A stretch of DNA of 20,445 nt from an uncultured bacterium (GTDB taxonomy: Bacteria; Bacillota; Clostridia; Christensenellales; Borkfalkiaceae): the NCBI GenBank assembly GCA_934871445.1, contig CAKXBD010000024.1, forward strand, positions 1 through 20,445, written 5' to 3'. Below, one piece after another: positions 6,936-15,900 of the stretch. Positions within the stretch are counted from its first letter, which is position 1. Every line of letters begins with the position of its first letter. Position numbers and translations under genes: made by a program. The notes beneath the pieces were generated by a model. That model worked only from the letters and a program-made list of their open reading frames with translations, was not told the origin of the DNA and made no database searches.

Positions 6936-8383
6936 TATTCCTTCTCCCCGCCCGTTCCGCCGCGGATTTCGTCCAGCATACGGCTTTTCAGTGCGTGCAG
7001 TTTTTCGGAGAGGTCTACCTTATAGAGCTGTGGCATGTCGAGGCGGAGATATTCTTCCCAGAATTTGGACAGTTCCGCTTTGGAAAAAGCCTGCACGTCC
7101 ATGAGGGAAGGAAAACGATAGACGAGCTTTCCCTTTTCCACGACCGTATGCAAGAGAGGCTCCGCGCGGAAGTTTCTGACCGTGGTCCGCTTCCATGTTT
7201 CGAGCGGATGGAAAATCGTGAGCGGTTTGCTTTCGTCGATACGTTCGTCCCGCATGGTAATCAGGTCGGCAATCGCCATTCCGCTTTCTTTATCGTACAG
7301 GCGGAAAAGATTTTTGAAGGAAGGATTGGTAATTTTCGCCGCGTTGTCGGAGAGCTTGATTTTCGGAATCATCTTTCCGTCCCTGAACACCGCCGCGAGC
7401 TTATATACTCCGCCCAGCGCGGGCATCTCCTCCGACGTGATGAGCTTCGTCCCCACTCCCCAAAGGTCTATCTTTGCGCCCTGCTGCATGAGCGAAGAAA
7501 TCGAATATTCGTCGAGGTCGCCCGAAGCGCAGATAATCGCATCGGGAAAGCCCGCTTCATCCAGCATTTTTCTCGCCTTTTTAGAGAGATAAGCAAAGTC
7601 GCCGCTGTCGAGACGTATACCGCGGGGACGGTGCCCCTCCGCCGCAAGCTCCTTAAATACCTTTATCGCATTGGGAACGCCGCTTCTGAGCGTGTCATAG
7701 GTATCGACGAGGAGCAGGCAATTATCGGGATAGCTTTTCGCATAGGCTTTGAAAGCCTCGTATTCACTGTCGAAATCCATCACCCAGCTATGCGCCATGG
7801 TGCCGGAAACGGGAACGCCGAACATCTGTCCCGCGAGGACGTTGGACGTCGAAGAGCAGCCGCCGATGACCGCCGCCCGCGCGCCGTAAATGCCCGCGTC
7901 GGGCGCTTGGGCGCGGCGCAGGCCGAATTCCATCACAGCGCCTTTTCCCGCCGCTCGGCATATTTTGGAAGACTTCGTCGCAATCAACGTTTGATGATTA
8001 ATAATATTGAGCAACGCCGTCTCTGCAAACTGCGCCTGAATGAGCGGCGCTTTCACGGTCAGAATGGGTTCGCCGGGAAAGACGGGCTCTCCTTCCCTTA
8101 CCGCATACACGTCGCCCGTAAAGCGCATGTTTTCGAGATAGGCGAGGAAATCTTCGCCAAACAGCCCCAAAGAACGGAGATACGCCATATCCTCCGCGGA
8201 AAAGCGCCAGTTGAGGAGATATTCCATCGCCTGTTCCAACCCCGCCGCAAGCGAATAGGTTATAAGTTTATTCTGCCGAAAAAAAATATCGAATACCGCT
8301 TCTTCCTCGTGCTTCTTGTGCTTATAGAAGCCATAGGCCATGGTGAGCTCGTAAAGGTCGGTCAAAAGGGTAAGATTTCTCAT
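6935..8383 (-). CDS. pncB: Nicotinate phosphoribosyltransferase
   Basis: It converts nicotinate and PRPP to nicotinate mononucleotide in the Preiss-Handler NAD salvage pathway, with ATP hydrolysis. Family features are the N-terminal LLTDLYELTMAYGF, the substrate region FGLRRAQAPDAG, the GTMAHSWVMDF segment holding the conserved histidine, LVDTYDT, and GIRLDSGDFAYLS. The ATG at 8381-8383 is chosen because the family begins at LTLLTDLYELTM and GAGGAA lies 5-6 bases upstream; the 13-codon extension would run into lgt. The product is 482 residues, normal for the long form. One base separates it from the lgt stop, so the two are co-transcribed. Confidence 0.95.
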   Translation of the reverse strand: MRNLTLLTDLYELTMAYGFYKHKKHEEEAVFDIFFRQNKLITYSLAAGLEQAMEYLLNWRFSAEDMAYLRSLGLFGEDFLAYLENMRFTGDVYAVREGEPVFPGEPILTVKAPLIQAQFAETALLNIINHQTLIATKSSKICRAAGKGAVMEFGLRRAQAPDAGIYGARAAVIGGCSSTSNVLAGQMFGVPVSGTMAHSWVMDFDSEYEAFKAYAKSYPDNCLLLVDTYDTLRSGVPNAIKVFKELAAEGHRPRGIRLDSGDFAYLSKKARKMLDEAGFPDAIICASGDLDEYSISSLMQQGAKIDLWGVGTKLITSEEMPALGGVYKLAAVFRDGKMIPKIKLSDNAAKITNPSFKNLFRLYDKESGMAIADLITMRDERIDESKPLTIFHPLETWKRTTVRNFRAEPLLHTVVEKGKLVYRFPSLMDVQAFSKAELSKFWEEYLRLDMPQLYKVDLSEKLHALKSRMLDEIRGGTGGEKE

Positions 8384-8384
8384 T

Positions 8385-9494
8385 TTATTCCTCGTCCGCC
8401 CCCTTTCCGTCCTTTTTACCATTTTCGCGGCTTTCGTCGTTTTCCCCGCGCTCTTGCTCTTCGTCGTTTTCTTCCGGTGCCTCTCCCCCTTCCGGCGCGG
8501 GTTTTACGTAATTTTCGGGGAAAATTTTACACATCATGTTGATTTTCGTCAGATATGCGACTTCCTTTTTGTTATCCTTGATATAGGCAGTAATGCCGTA
8601 AGGATCGCCGACGGCCGAACCGATATATTTTCCTTCCTTTTTCTTGTTGAGATACAACAGCGTGAGCAACAACGCGATGCCCGCGAACAGCATAAGGAGC
8701 GAGAAAACAAAAGACCACTGCACTTTATCGCCCAAAATATACGACGGGTCGCGCAGGGGCTCCATAATCGAGCGAACGAGTCCGTAATTGATAAAATAAA
8801 AAGCGACGTTCAGACCGTTAGGTTTTTTGGGATTTTTCCATGCGTGAACGAACAGGAGAATTGCAACGACAAGATTGATGAAACTTTCATAGAAAAAGAA
8901 AGCATAGTGCCACGTCCCGCCGGAAATATCGCTGCTTCCGCCGAAAATTTTCTCAAAAGTGAGGATAAAGGTCTGTAAGCAGCTTCCGCCGTCCGTCTTA
9001 TTGATATAGACAGCAAACGGGAAGAACTGCAAGGCCTCGTTAGTAACCTCTGCTCCGTAAACCTCCTGATTGGCGAAATTGCCCCAACGCCCGATAGCCT
9101 GTGCGAGCAAGAGCCCCACTACGATACAGTCCGCCGCGCGGAAGAAATTGACCTTCTTGAAATAGCTGACCGCGAGCACGCTGATCGTACCGCCCAAGAT
9201 ACCTCCGATAATGGAAAGCCCCCCCTCGCGAATGGAATCCATAGAAAACCAATCCTTCAAGGGCAGACCGTCGGTAATGCAGTAAAAGAGACGGGTAGTA
9301 ATGAGCGCTACGGGCAAGGTAACGCAAAAATAGGTCAGAAACAAATCCGAGGACATATTTCTGCGCTTAAAGAGCAGCGAAATGACAAAAAACGCCGCAA
9401 TCATACCGCATACGATAATGATCGCGTATGCGTAAATTTTGAATCCGAAAATGGAGATTCCGGGATTCTCGTACTGCAAAAGAGCGTCAAGCAT
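8385..9494 (-). CDS. lgt: Prolipoprotein diacylglyceryl transferase
   Basis: Lgt transfers diacylglycerol from phosphatidylglycerol to the lipobox cysteine of prolipoproteins, the first step of lipoprotein maturation. The signature GRWGNFANQE is at residues 135-144, and the REGGLSIIGGILGG segment (about 89-102) matches the family region before it. Several transmembrane segments are clear. The ATG at 9492-9494 is chosen because AAGGAGAG lies upstream and the family begins near LLQYENPG. At 369 residues it is longer than the usual 270-300: after the last membrane segment it carries a cytoplasmic tail of about 85 residues, ending in some 35 residues of nearly uninterrupted Glu, Asp, Lys, Gly and Asn. 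It heads the lgt-pyrR operon. Confidence 0.95.
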   Translation of the reverse strand: MLDALLQYENPGISIFGFKIYAYAIIIVCGMIAAFFVISLLFKRRNMSSDLFLTYFCVTLPVALITTRLFYCITDGLPLKDWFSMDSIREGGLSIIGGILGGTISVLAVSYFKKVNFFRAADCIVVGLLLAQAIGRWGNFANQEVYGAEVTNEALQFFPFAVYINKTDGGSCLQTFILTFEKIFGGSSDISGGTWHYAFFFYESFINLVVAILLFVHAWKNPKKPNGLNVAFYFINYGLVRSIMEPLRDPSYILGDKVQWSFVFSLLMLFAGIALLLTLLYLNKKKEGKYIGSAVGDPYGITAYIKDNKKEVAYLTKINMMCKIFPENYVKPAPEGGEAPEENDEEQERGENDESRENGKKDGKGADEE

Positions 9495-9531
9495 ATAGCT
9501 CTCTCCTTGTATTTTCGATGTCGTTTCTATT

Positions 9532-9560
9532 ATTATACCACAATAAAAAAAAATCGTCAA
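9532..9560 (-). promoter_or_regulatory. lgt operon promoter
   Basis: On the minus strand TTGACG (9555-9560), 17 bp, then TATAAT (9532-9537). The -35 box lies in the 3' arm of the folT terminator, so the two elements share DNA. Confidence 0.8.
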
Positions 9561-9579
9561 GGACTGCCTGACGATTTTT
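9545..9579 (-). terminator. folT terminator
   Basis: On the minus strand AAAAATCGTCA pairs perfectly with TGACGATTTTT over 11 bp around GGCAGTCCT, followed by more T residues. It lies about 25 bases past the folT stop and separates folT from lgt. Confidence 0.9.
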
Positions 9580-9604
9580 CAGCTTTTCCGGAAGTTGTTA
9601 CAAT

Positions 9605-10255
9605 TTACGAAATATTGATTTTTAACGGCTTAATTTTATTGACCAAGGGAACGAGGGAGAACAGCAAAGCAAAATTGACCAAGCTATTCCAAATCTGACC
9701 GGCAATAAACAGACGGTAAAAGACGTATGTAAAATAGCTGACTCCCGAACTGAACTTCTGAGTAATATATTCGATTGCCGCCGAAGTAAAGCCCGTTTCT
9801 TTAAAATAGAGATAAAAACCGGTAGTATTGATGCCTATCGTACATACAAAAAAAGAAAGTATGCAAACAAGAGTCAGCTTCACATACAATGCGCCGCGGA
9901 ATTTCCACCTCGCCGCATTGAATACGAGCCCTGCAAGAAAAGCAATCATGCCCGTAGACAATCCCACCCACGGCATATACATGAGACCCCAGTTATTATA
10001 GACATATCCGATAAGGTCACCGACGTAACACGCTGCGAGGCCGCAGACGGGACCGAGCACGATTCCCGAAAGAGCGGATACGACAATCGTAATGGAGAAC
10101 TGCACGTCAAACATTTTAAATTCGAGAAACATGCTCGTAACGACGGACAGCGCCGTCATGACCGCTATGTAAGCGATTCTCTGCCCGGCTGATTTGGATA
10201 AAATGAGCTCGGAAAAAAAGGTTCTTTTGAGGACTGTGTTTTCTGTTTTCATCAT
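9605..10255 (-). CDS. folT: ECF transporter S component, folate family
   Basis: This is a 216-residue membrane protein with about six hydrophobic segments, typical of the substrate-binding S subunit of an energy-coupling factor transporter. The segments SALSGIVLGPVCGLAACY and VGDLIGY fit the S-component family. Folate specificity is inferred mainly from the THF riboswitch directly upstream. The ATG at 10253-10255 (or the next ATG) is chosen because GGGAGG at 10266-10271 is the ribosome binding site; the upstream TTG codon overlaps that site. No energising genes (ecfA, ecfT) are nearby, so it probably uses a shared module encoded elsewhere. It is expressed alone, between its own promoter and terminator. 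Confidence 0.9.
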   Translation of the reverse strand: MMKTENTVLKRTFFSELILSKSAGQRIAYIAVMTALSVVTSMFLEFKMFDVQFSITIVVSALSGIVLGPVCGLAACYVGDLIGYVYNNWGLMYMPWVGLSTGMIAFLAGLVFNAARWKFRGALYVKLTLVCILSFFVCTIGINTTGFYLYFKETGFTSAAIEYITQKFSSGVSYFTYVFYRLFIAGQIWNSLVNFALLFSLVPLVNKIKPLKINIS

Positions 10256-10265
10256 AAAATAAAAA

Positions 10266-10283
10266 CCTCCCAAAATCGAGAGG
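10266..10283 (-). promoter_or_regulatory. Hairpin burying the folT ribosome binding site
   Basis: On the minus strand CCTCTC pairs with GGGAGG around GATTTT. GGGAGG is the only good Shine-Dalgarno sequence for folT, so the hairpin would block translation. A TTTTT run follows, so it could also work as a weak terminator. Confidence 0.75.
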
Positions 10284-10297
10284 TCCGCGAAAGATGC

Positions 10298-10341
10298 GGA
10301 AGTTTTTTGACGCGCCTTCCGGAAACGCGCGAAAAACTTCC
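10298..10341 (-). other. Long hairpin between riboswitch and ribosome binding site
   Basis: On the minus strand GGAAGTTTTT pairs with AAAAACTTCC over 10 bp, and an inner CGCGC/GCGCG stem extends it after a 3-base bulge. It links the aptamer to the RBS hairpin and probably brings the two together. No U-tract follows. Confidence 0.7.
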
Positions 10342-10348
10342 CAAGGGT

Positions 10349-10455
10349 TCAGCGGACGCGCCACGGCACCGCAGAAAAGCTGTTGAGATTTGCTTTTCTT
10401 TCGTTCATCGACAACGTCCCGTTCGATGACACTTTACGCGCCTAAGGCTACTCTT
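10349..10455 (-). ncRNA. THF (tetrahydrofolate) riboswitch
   Basis: The minus strand follows the THF aptamer consensus in order: GAGTAG, GCGTAAAGTGT, P3 stem CATCGA/TCGATG enclosing the conserved GGGACGT, AACGAA, P4 stem AGAAAAGC/GCTTTTCT, GCGGTG, then GCGTCCGCT. GGACG in the P3 loop can pair with CGTCC near the 3' end, giving the expected pseudoknot. Relative to the GGGATGT/GCATCC pair I recall from the Eubacterium aptamer, this is a compensatory change. P4 has an 11-base loop. P1 is weak. The gene it controls is a folate-type transporter, which agrees. Confidence 0.92.
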
Positions 10456-10467
10456 AATCTTTGATAT

Positions 10468-10496
10468 ATTATAATCCCTTATCCGTTTTTTTGCAA
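10468..10496 (-). promoter_or_regulatory. folT promoter
   Basis: On the minus strand TTGCAA (10491-10496), 17 bp, then TATAAT (10468-10473). The predicted transcript starts just before the GAGTAG of the riboswitch, so the aptamer is made first. Confidence 0.8.
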
Positions 10497-10550
10497 GCGT
10501 TTGAACGGGCTAAAATACATAAAAGAAAAATTTTCGGAGATACTGCCTGT

Positions 10551-11237
10551 ATGGGTTTAATTTTCATCAGAACAATCATCGTTTTTATAACGCTGCTCGT
10601 TATCATGCGGCTGATGGGAAAAAGGCAAATCGGAGAAATGCAGCCCTTCGAGCTAGTCATCACTCTCCTTATCGCCGAGCTCGCCTGCATCCCCATGTCC
10701 GATACCTCCATTCCCCTCTTATATGGCATCATCTCTATATTGACAATCTATTTCCTGCATCAAATCGTATGCCTTTTAGACCTCGGCTTTAAGTCCATGA
10801 AGGCCGTTTTGAGCGGTTCGCCCAGCATCGTCCTCAATAAACAGGGCATAGACGATACACAGCTCAAAAAAAATAATCTCGACGTGTCCGACCTCATCGA
10901 AAGCCTGCGCGGCGCAGGCTATTTTTCTCTCGACGCCGTGGATTACGCGCTCTATGAAGCAAACGGCTCCTTTTCCGCTCTGCCCAAGCCGGATTACGAA
11001 AACATGCAAAGCTCCCTGCCCGTTATTCTGATAGACGGCGGGAAATTCGATAAAAAAAATCTCGCTCTGACGAAAAAGAGCAAATCCTATTTTCTCGATA
11101 TTCTTAAACAAAAGGATTGCAAGAGCGAAAAGCAAGTACTCGTAATGACCGTGGACGGAAACGGGAAAGCCTATCTGCAAAAGAAAGGAAAAAAATACGA
11201 AGTATTCGAGCTTCAATGGGAGGAAAAATTATGGTAA
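10551..11237 (+). CDS. DUF421 (YetF/YcaP-type) membrane protein
   Basis: A 228-residue protein of the DUF421 family, whose biochemical role is not settled. Three hydrophobic segments lie at about 3-20, 33-50 and 56-76, with the family signature MGKRQIGEMQPFELVITLL between them. The remainder is a soluble domain, probably cytoplasmic (GSPSIVLNKQGI, then LRGAGYFSLDAVDYALYE), with a C-terminal beta-rich stretch of about 40 residues. The ATG at 10551 is chosen because the family begins at the first membrane segment; CGGAGA lies about 11 bases upstream. It is divergent from folT and overlaps the next gene by 7 bases. No convincing plus-strand promoter was found; TATAAT at 10470-10475 lacks a good -35. 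Confidence 0.9.
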   Translation: MGLIFIRTIIVFITLLVIMRLMGKRQIGEMQPFELVITLLIAELACIPMSDTSIPLLYGIISILTIYFLHQIVCLLDLGFKSMKAVLSGSPSIVLNKQGIDDTQLKKNNLDVSDLIESLRGAGYFSLDAVDYALYEANGSFSALPKPDYENMQSSLPVILIDGGKFDKKNLALTKKSKSYFLDILKQKDCKSEKQVLVMTVDGNGKAYLQKKGKKYEVFELQWEEKLW

Positions 11238-11608
11238 AAACTCTGGCGAGCATCTTTATCTCGCTGGCATTGATTATCGGTATCTCCGCCTACGACATCT
11301 ACACGGTGGGAAAAACCTTCGACACGTTTACGGCGGCACTCGAAGCGCTCTACGACAAAACAGAAAACAAAACGGCTACCTATGAGGACGGAAAGGCAAT
11401 CAGGACATTTTGGAAAGATAAAAAAAAGGGGCTTCACGTCTGGATTCCCCATGTCAGCATAGAAAATATCGACTATCAGCTCAACGAGGCTTTGGGATAT
11501 CTCTATGAAGGAAAATACGACGACGCTCTGCCGAAAATAGAAGTGCTCATCGAAATGTCCGAAAAAATTCCCAAGTCTTATTCGTTCAGTTTCGAAAATA
11601 TCTTTTAA
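11231..11608 (+). CDS. DUF4363-type small secreted or anchored protein
   Basis: A 125-residue protein with one N-terminal hydrophobic segment (residues 3-20, ASIFISLALIIGISAYDIY) and an extracytoplasmic helical domain with a conserved-looking tryptophan region (FWKDKKKGLHVWIPH). The match to DUF4363 is from memory of the family and of its frequent pairing with DUF421 genes; the function is unknown. The ATG at 11231 follows AGGAAAAATT and lies inside the end of the DUF421 gene, so translation is coupled. An intrinsic terminator follows its stop by about 30 bases. It may be an outside partner of the DUF421 membrane protein. Confidence 0.82.
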   Translation: MVKTLASIFISLALIIGISAYDIYTVGKTFDTFTAALEALYDKTENKTATYEDGKAIRTFWKDKKKGLHVWIPHVSIENIDYQLNEALGYLYEGKYDDALPKIEVLIEMSEKIPKSYSFSFENIF

Positions 11609-11635
11609 GAAAAATTTGAAACTGTTTTTTAAGCA

Positions 11636-11664
11636 GAAAAGCGCCCTTTTCGGGGCGCTTTTTA
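11636..11664. terminator. Terminator after DUF421-DUF4363, probably bidirectional
   Basis: AAAAGCGCCC pairs with GGGCGCTTTT around a 6-base loop, with T residues after the stem on the plus strand and a TTTTC after it on the minus strand. It lies between two convergent units, so it can serve both. Confidence 0.9.
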
Positions 11665-11698
11665 TCCGTTTATCAAATTCAGACATGTTGAATCTTTT

Positions 11699-12985
11699 TT
11701 AAGGCTTTCCCTTACGATTTTTCAAATTTTCCCTTGCGGTGGCCAACATCAATTTTATGCGGTTTTCCTGATTGACGCGGGTGGCGGACGGGTCGTAGTC
11801 GATGGGAACGATATTTTCGTCCTGATAAAGATTTTTCAAGGCCCGCACCGCGCCCTTGCCCGCAATATGATTGGGCAGGCAGCCGAACGGCTGAGCGCAG
11901 ACGATATTATCCGTTCCCGTCTCCGCCAGCGCCGCCATTTCGGCGGGAATCAGCCAGCCTTCCCCCATCTTTACGCCTTGATTGATGACCTTATCGGCAC
12001 AGCGGCGGAGGTGCTGGAAGTCATGCGGCGGCTCAAACGTGCCGTCCTCGACAAAAATTTTAATAATCTGCTTTTGGATATGATAAGCGTATTTATAAAC
12101 GAGCGAGTAGATAAAACCCGCTTTTTTCGTCCTTCCGTAAAGTTTCGTATCATTGATATTATTTACGATGCAATACAATACGAAATCCATGAGCGCGGGG
12201 ACGACGGGTTCACACCCCTCCGAAAGCAGAAATTCCTCCAAATGAGAATTTCCGAGCGGAGAATATTTGACGTAAATTTCTCCGACGATCCCCACCTTTA
12301 CTTTTTCCTCGTCCGTGCGGTCGATCTGTCTGAAACGCTCGATCAGACGACGGACAATCTTTTTATATTTTTTATATGCTTTACTATCGAAAGATTTTTT
12401 GATTTCCGCAAAACATTCCTCTCGCGCCCTGTCCGTATCCCCGATATTCTTTTCATACGGCTTACACTGGTTATACAGCGTCATGAGCGTATCGCCGTAA
12501 AAAATGCCGAAAGCGAGCTGCAACAACAGGGACAAATCTATCTCGATTCCGTTCCCCTTTTCGAGTCCCGAAAAATTCAAGGACATGACGGGCACCTGCG
12601 GAAACTCCGACTTCAACGCTTTCCTGATAAGCGGAATATACTTGGATGCGCGACATCCGCCGCCCGATTGCGTAATCATTACCGCAGTGTGATTTACGTC
12701 GTATTTCCCGCTTTTCAGGGCGTCCAGATACTGTCCTATGACGCAGAGCGCGGGATAACAGGTATCGTTATGGACGTGCTTCAAGCCCTCGTCGATGACC
12801 GCGCGGGAATCGTTCTTCAAGACCTCCATGCGATAGCCGCGGCGCCCTACGATATGCTTGATAATATCGAAATGATACGGAAGCATATCGGGAACGAGTA
12901 TAGTATATGTCCCCTTCATCTCGGGAGTAAATTTCGGATAATCGTCGGTATAATCCACCGTTTTTTTCTTTTCGTTTTCCTGCAT
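11699..12985 (-). CDS. 2-hydroxyacyl-CoA dehydratase-like protein (C-terminal part of split enzyme)
   Basis: A 428-residue protein of the 2-hydroxyacyl-CoA dehydratase/benzoyl-CoA reductase-related superfamily. The segment HNDTCYPALCVIGQYLDAL and the ITQSGGGCRASKYIPLIRKAL stretch match the C-terminal third of the large activase-dehydratase proteins of Clostridia. Cysteines here (C in NDTCYP, GGGCRAS, IVCAQPFGCLPNHI) could ligand an Fe-S cluster. The last domain contains GEIYVKYSPLGNSHLEEFL and the GCLPNHIAGKGA motif. It starts 3 bases after the activase stop with GGAGG upstream, so both are made together. Substrate is unknown: the architecture implies ATP-driven electron transfer but not which CoA ester, if any, is reduced. 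Confidence 0.85.
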   Translation of the reverse strand: MQENEKKKTVDYTDDYPKFTPEMKGTYTILVPDMLPYHFDIIKHIVGRRGYRMEVLKNDSRAVIDEGLKHVHNDTCYPALCVIGQYLDALKSGKYDVNHTAVMITQSGGGCRASKYIPLIRKALKSEFPQVPVMSLNFSGLEKGNGIEIDLSLLLQLAFGIFYGDTLMTLYNQCKPYEKNIGDTDRAREECFAEIKKSFDSKAYKKYKKIVRRLIERFRQIDRTDEEKVKVGIVGEIYVKYSPLGNSHLEEFLLSEGCEPVVPALMDFVLYCIVNNINDTKLYGRTKKAGFIYSLVYKYAYHIQKQIIKIFVEDGTFEPPHDFQHLRRCADKVINQGVKMGEGWLIPAEMAALAETGTDNIVCAQPFGCLPNHIAGKGAVRALKNLYQDENIVPIDYDPSATRVNQENRIKLMLATARENLKNRKGKP

Positions 12986-12988
12986 TGT

Positions 12989-15900
12989 CTATGCCTCCAA
13001 AGAAGCGTCCGCCGCCGCGGCCTCCGCTTCGATTTCGGGACGCGCCAGATTTTCGTTCGCGGTCGTTTCCCGAGCGGCTTTCTGCTCCTCGATTGCCGCG
13101 AGCATACTGCGCAAGCGGATACGTACCACGCCGAGATTGTTGATTTCGTCTATTTTGATCTGCGTATACAGTTTACCGTTCTTTTCGAGTATGGAACGCA
13201 TTTCGTCCGTCGTTATCGCGTCTATGCCGCAGCCGAAAGAGACGAGCTGAACGAGATTCATATCTTCGTTGCGGGAAACGTACTCCGCCGCGCGGTAAAG
13301 GCGCGCGTGATACGTCCATTGATTGAGCACGTTGACTTTGACGAGCGGCGCCTCCTCAAAAATGCTGTCCTCGGAAAGCACGGCGAGCTCCAGCGACGTC
13401 AAAAGTTTTCCGATTCCGTGATTGATTTCGGGGTCGGCATGATACGGACGTCCCGCAAGGACGATGATTTGCTTTCCTTCGGCGCGGGCCTTGGAGATAA
13501 TCTCCCTGCCCTTTTCCCGAACGTCGGCATGATACTTTTCAAGGCGGGCAAAGCCCTCGTCCAGCGCCTCCCGAAGCTTCTTTTTCGAAAACTTATATTT
13601 CCCCAGCGCGCGGCGCAAATTACGAACCGTCGTTTCCCGCATATTGGGGTCGAGATAAGGCATGACAAAATTATCGTCGTTCAGGCGCTCGTTATTCGCT
13701 TTCAGAAGTTCCGCATAATACGCCACAACCGGACAATTATAGTGATTGACGGAATCGTGCTCGTCGATATTATAGCTCTCGCAAGGGTAGAAGATAAAAT
13801 CCACCCCTTTATCCAAAAGACTCTCGATGTGCCCGTGCATGAGCTTCGCGGGATAACACGCCGTATCGCTCGCCACCGTATGCTGACCGCGGAAATATAA
13901 TTCCCGTGTGCTCTTATCGCTGAGGACGACTTCAAAGCCTAAATTTTCAAAAAATCCCGCCCACAGGGGAAGCTGTTCAAACATGACGAGCTGAAAGGGC
14001 AGTCCCACGCGACCGAGCTTTTCTGTCTTTCCGTCCGACGGCGTCACGCTTTCCTGTAATCTACGGTACTTATAGGCGAACATATCCAAGGCGTCCGAGC
14101 GGAGCTTTTTTCCCGCGCCTCTTTCACACTTATTCCCCGATATGTATTTCCTGCCGTCCGCAAACGTGATAATGTTGATATTACAATTCGACGTACAGCC
14201 GTGGCAGTTTGCACAGCGAGAGGTATAGGTAAAATCGGCAAGCTCGATCGGAGAGGCGAGGGAACTCGCCGCGACGTAAGCGGGCTGCGTCTCTTTGGCG
14301 TAAAGCGCCGCTCCGAACGCGCCCATCAATCCCGCAATCGCGGGACGGATAACTTCTTTTCCCGTCTCCTTTTCAAAAGAACGGAGCACGGCGTCGTTCA
14401 TGAACGTTCCGCCCTGCACGACGATATGCTCGCCGAGCTCCTCAGGCGTCTTTGCCCGAATGACTTTATAAATGGCGTTTTTGACGATGGACGACGAAAG
14501 CCCCGCGGAGATGTCCTCGACGGTAGCCCCCTCTTTCTGCGCCTGCTTGACGGAGCTGTTCATGAACACCGTACAGCGCGAACCCAATTCGACGGGATGC
14601 TTCGCAAAGAGGCCGAGCCGCGAAAAGGTTTCGATGTCCATATTCATGGCCTTGGCAAACGTCTGGATAAACGAACCGCACCCCGAAGAACAGGCTTCAT
14701 TGAGCATAATAGAATCGATAGCGTGATTTTTGACCTTGAAACATTTAATATCCTGCCCGCCGATGTCGATGATGAAATCGGCCTTTGGATTGAAGTGGAG
14801 GGCGGCCTTGAAGTGCGCCACAGTCTCTACAATGCCGAAATCGGCCTTTAAGGCGGCCTTGATGAGATCCTCGCCGTATCCCGTCACCGCGGCAGCGCGG
14901 ATATTGATTTTGTCCCCACCGAGCTCGTAAATTTCTTTGAGCTTCTCCACGACTATATCGAGCGGCTGGCCATTATTCGACTGATAATGAGAATATAAAA
15001 TTCTACAATCCTCTGTAATGAGAATCATTTTCGTCGTCGTAGACCCGCTGTCGATTCCGAGATAGGCATCGCCGCGATAGGTATGAATATCCGCAAATTC
15101 GAGATCGCTGCGCTTATGGCGCGCAATAAACGCATCATATTCTGCACGATCCTTGAACAACGGTTCCCCGGTAACGATGTCGTCGCTATTTTTGCTGCTT
15201 TCTATTTTTCGGATAATCTCGTCCATGGACGCTTCATCCGCATTTTCCGAATAGAGTGCTGCGCCCAAAGACATGAAACAGGGCGCGTTTTCGGGAAATA
15301 TCGCATGTTCGTCGTCGAGTTTCAGCGTTTCCTTGAACGCGCGACGAAGCGCCTTCAAGAAGTACAGCGGTCCACCGAGAAAGAGCACCTTTCCCTTAAT
15401 CCGTCGCCCCTGCGCCAATCCCGCCACCGTCTGGTCCACCACGGCTTGAAAAATAGAAGCGGAAATATCCGATTTTGCCGCGCCTTGATTGAGCAGCGGC
15501 TGAATGTCCGACTTTGCAAATACTCCGCACCGCGAAGCGATAGGATATGTCTTTTCGGCATGCAAAGCCAATTCGTCCATTTCGGAAACCGAAATATTGA
15601 GAAGCGTCGCCATCTGGTCGATAAAGGCGCCCGTCCCGCCAGCACAGCTCCCGTTCATGCGCTGTTCGGTTCCGCCCGTCAGGAAAATAATTTTCGCGTC
15701 TTCACCGCCCAGCTCTACCGCCGCATCCGCGTCGGGATAATAATGTCGAATCGCGATAAAAGCCGCCTGTACCTCCTGAACAAAAGAAATGCCGCTCTTT
15801 TCCGCCAGCCCTAGCCCCGCGCTTCCCGTAATGGCGGCACGGAACTGCTCACCCGGAAAAAGGGAAGCAACCTTTTTCAATTCTCCTAAAACACATTCCT

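Noticed and set aside
6635..8542. Open frame of 635 codons on the plus strand
   Set aside because: It is antisense to the coiled-coil gene and pncB, both with clear families or good ribosome binding sites. Its translation is Arg/Phe-rich shadow sequence without motifs.
10470..10475. Plus-strand TATAAT as promoter for the DUF421 gene
   Set aside because: No acceptable -35 lies 16-18 bases upstream, and the same bases form the -10 region of the folT promoter on the other strand.
11867..13900. Open frame of 677 codons on the plus strand
   Set aside because: It is antisense to the activase-dehydratase pair, which have firm motifs. No ribosome binding site or domain is seen.
14201..15814. Plus-strand open frames opposite the activase
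   Set aside because: Opposite to conserved ATPase motifs; translation is low in motif content.
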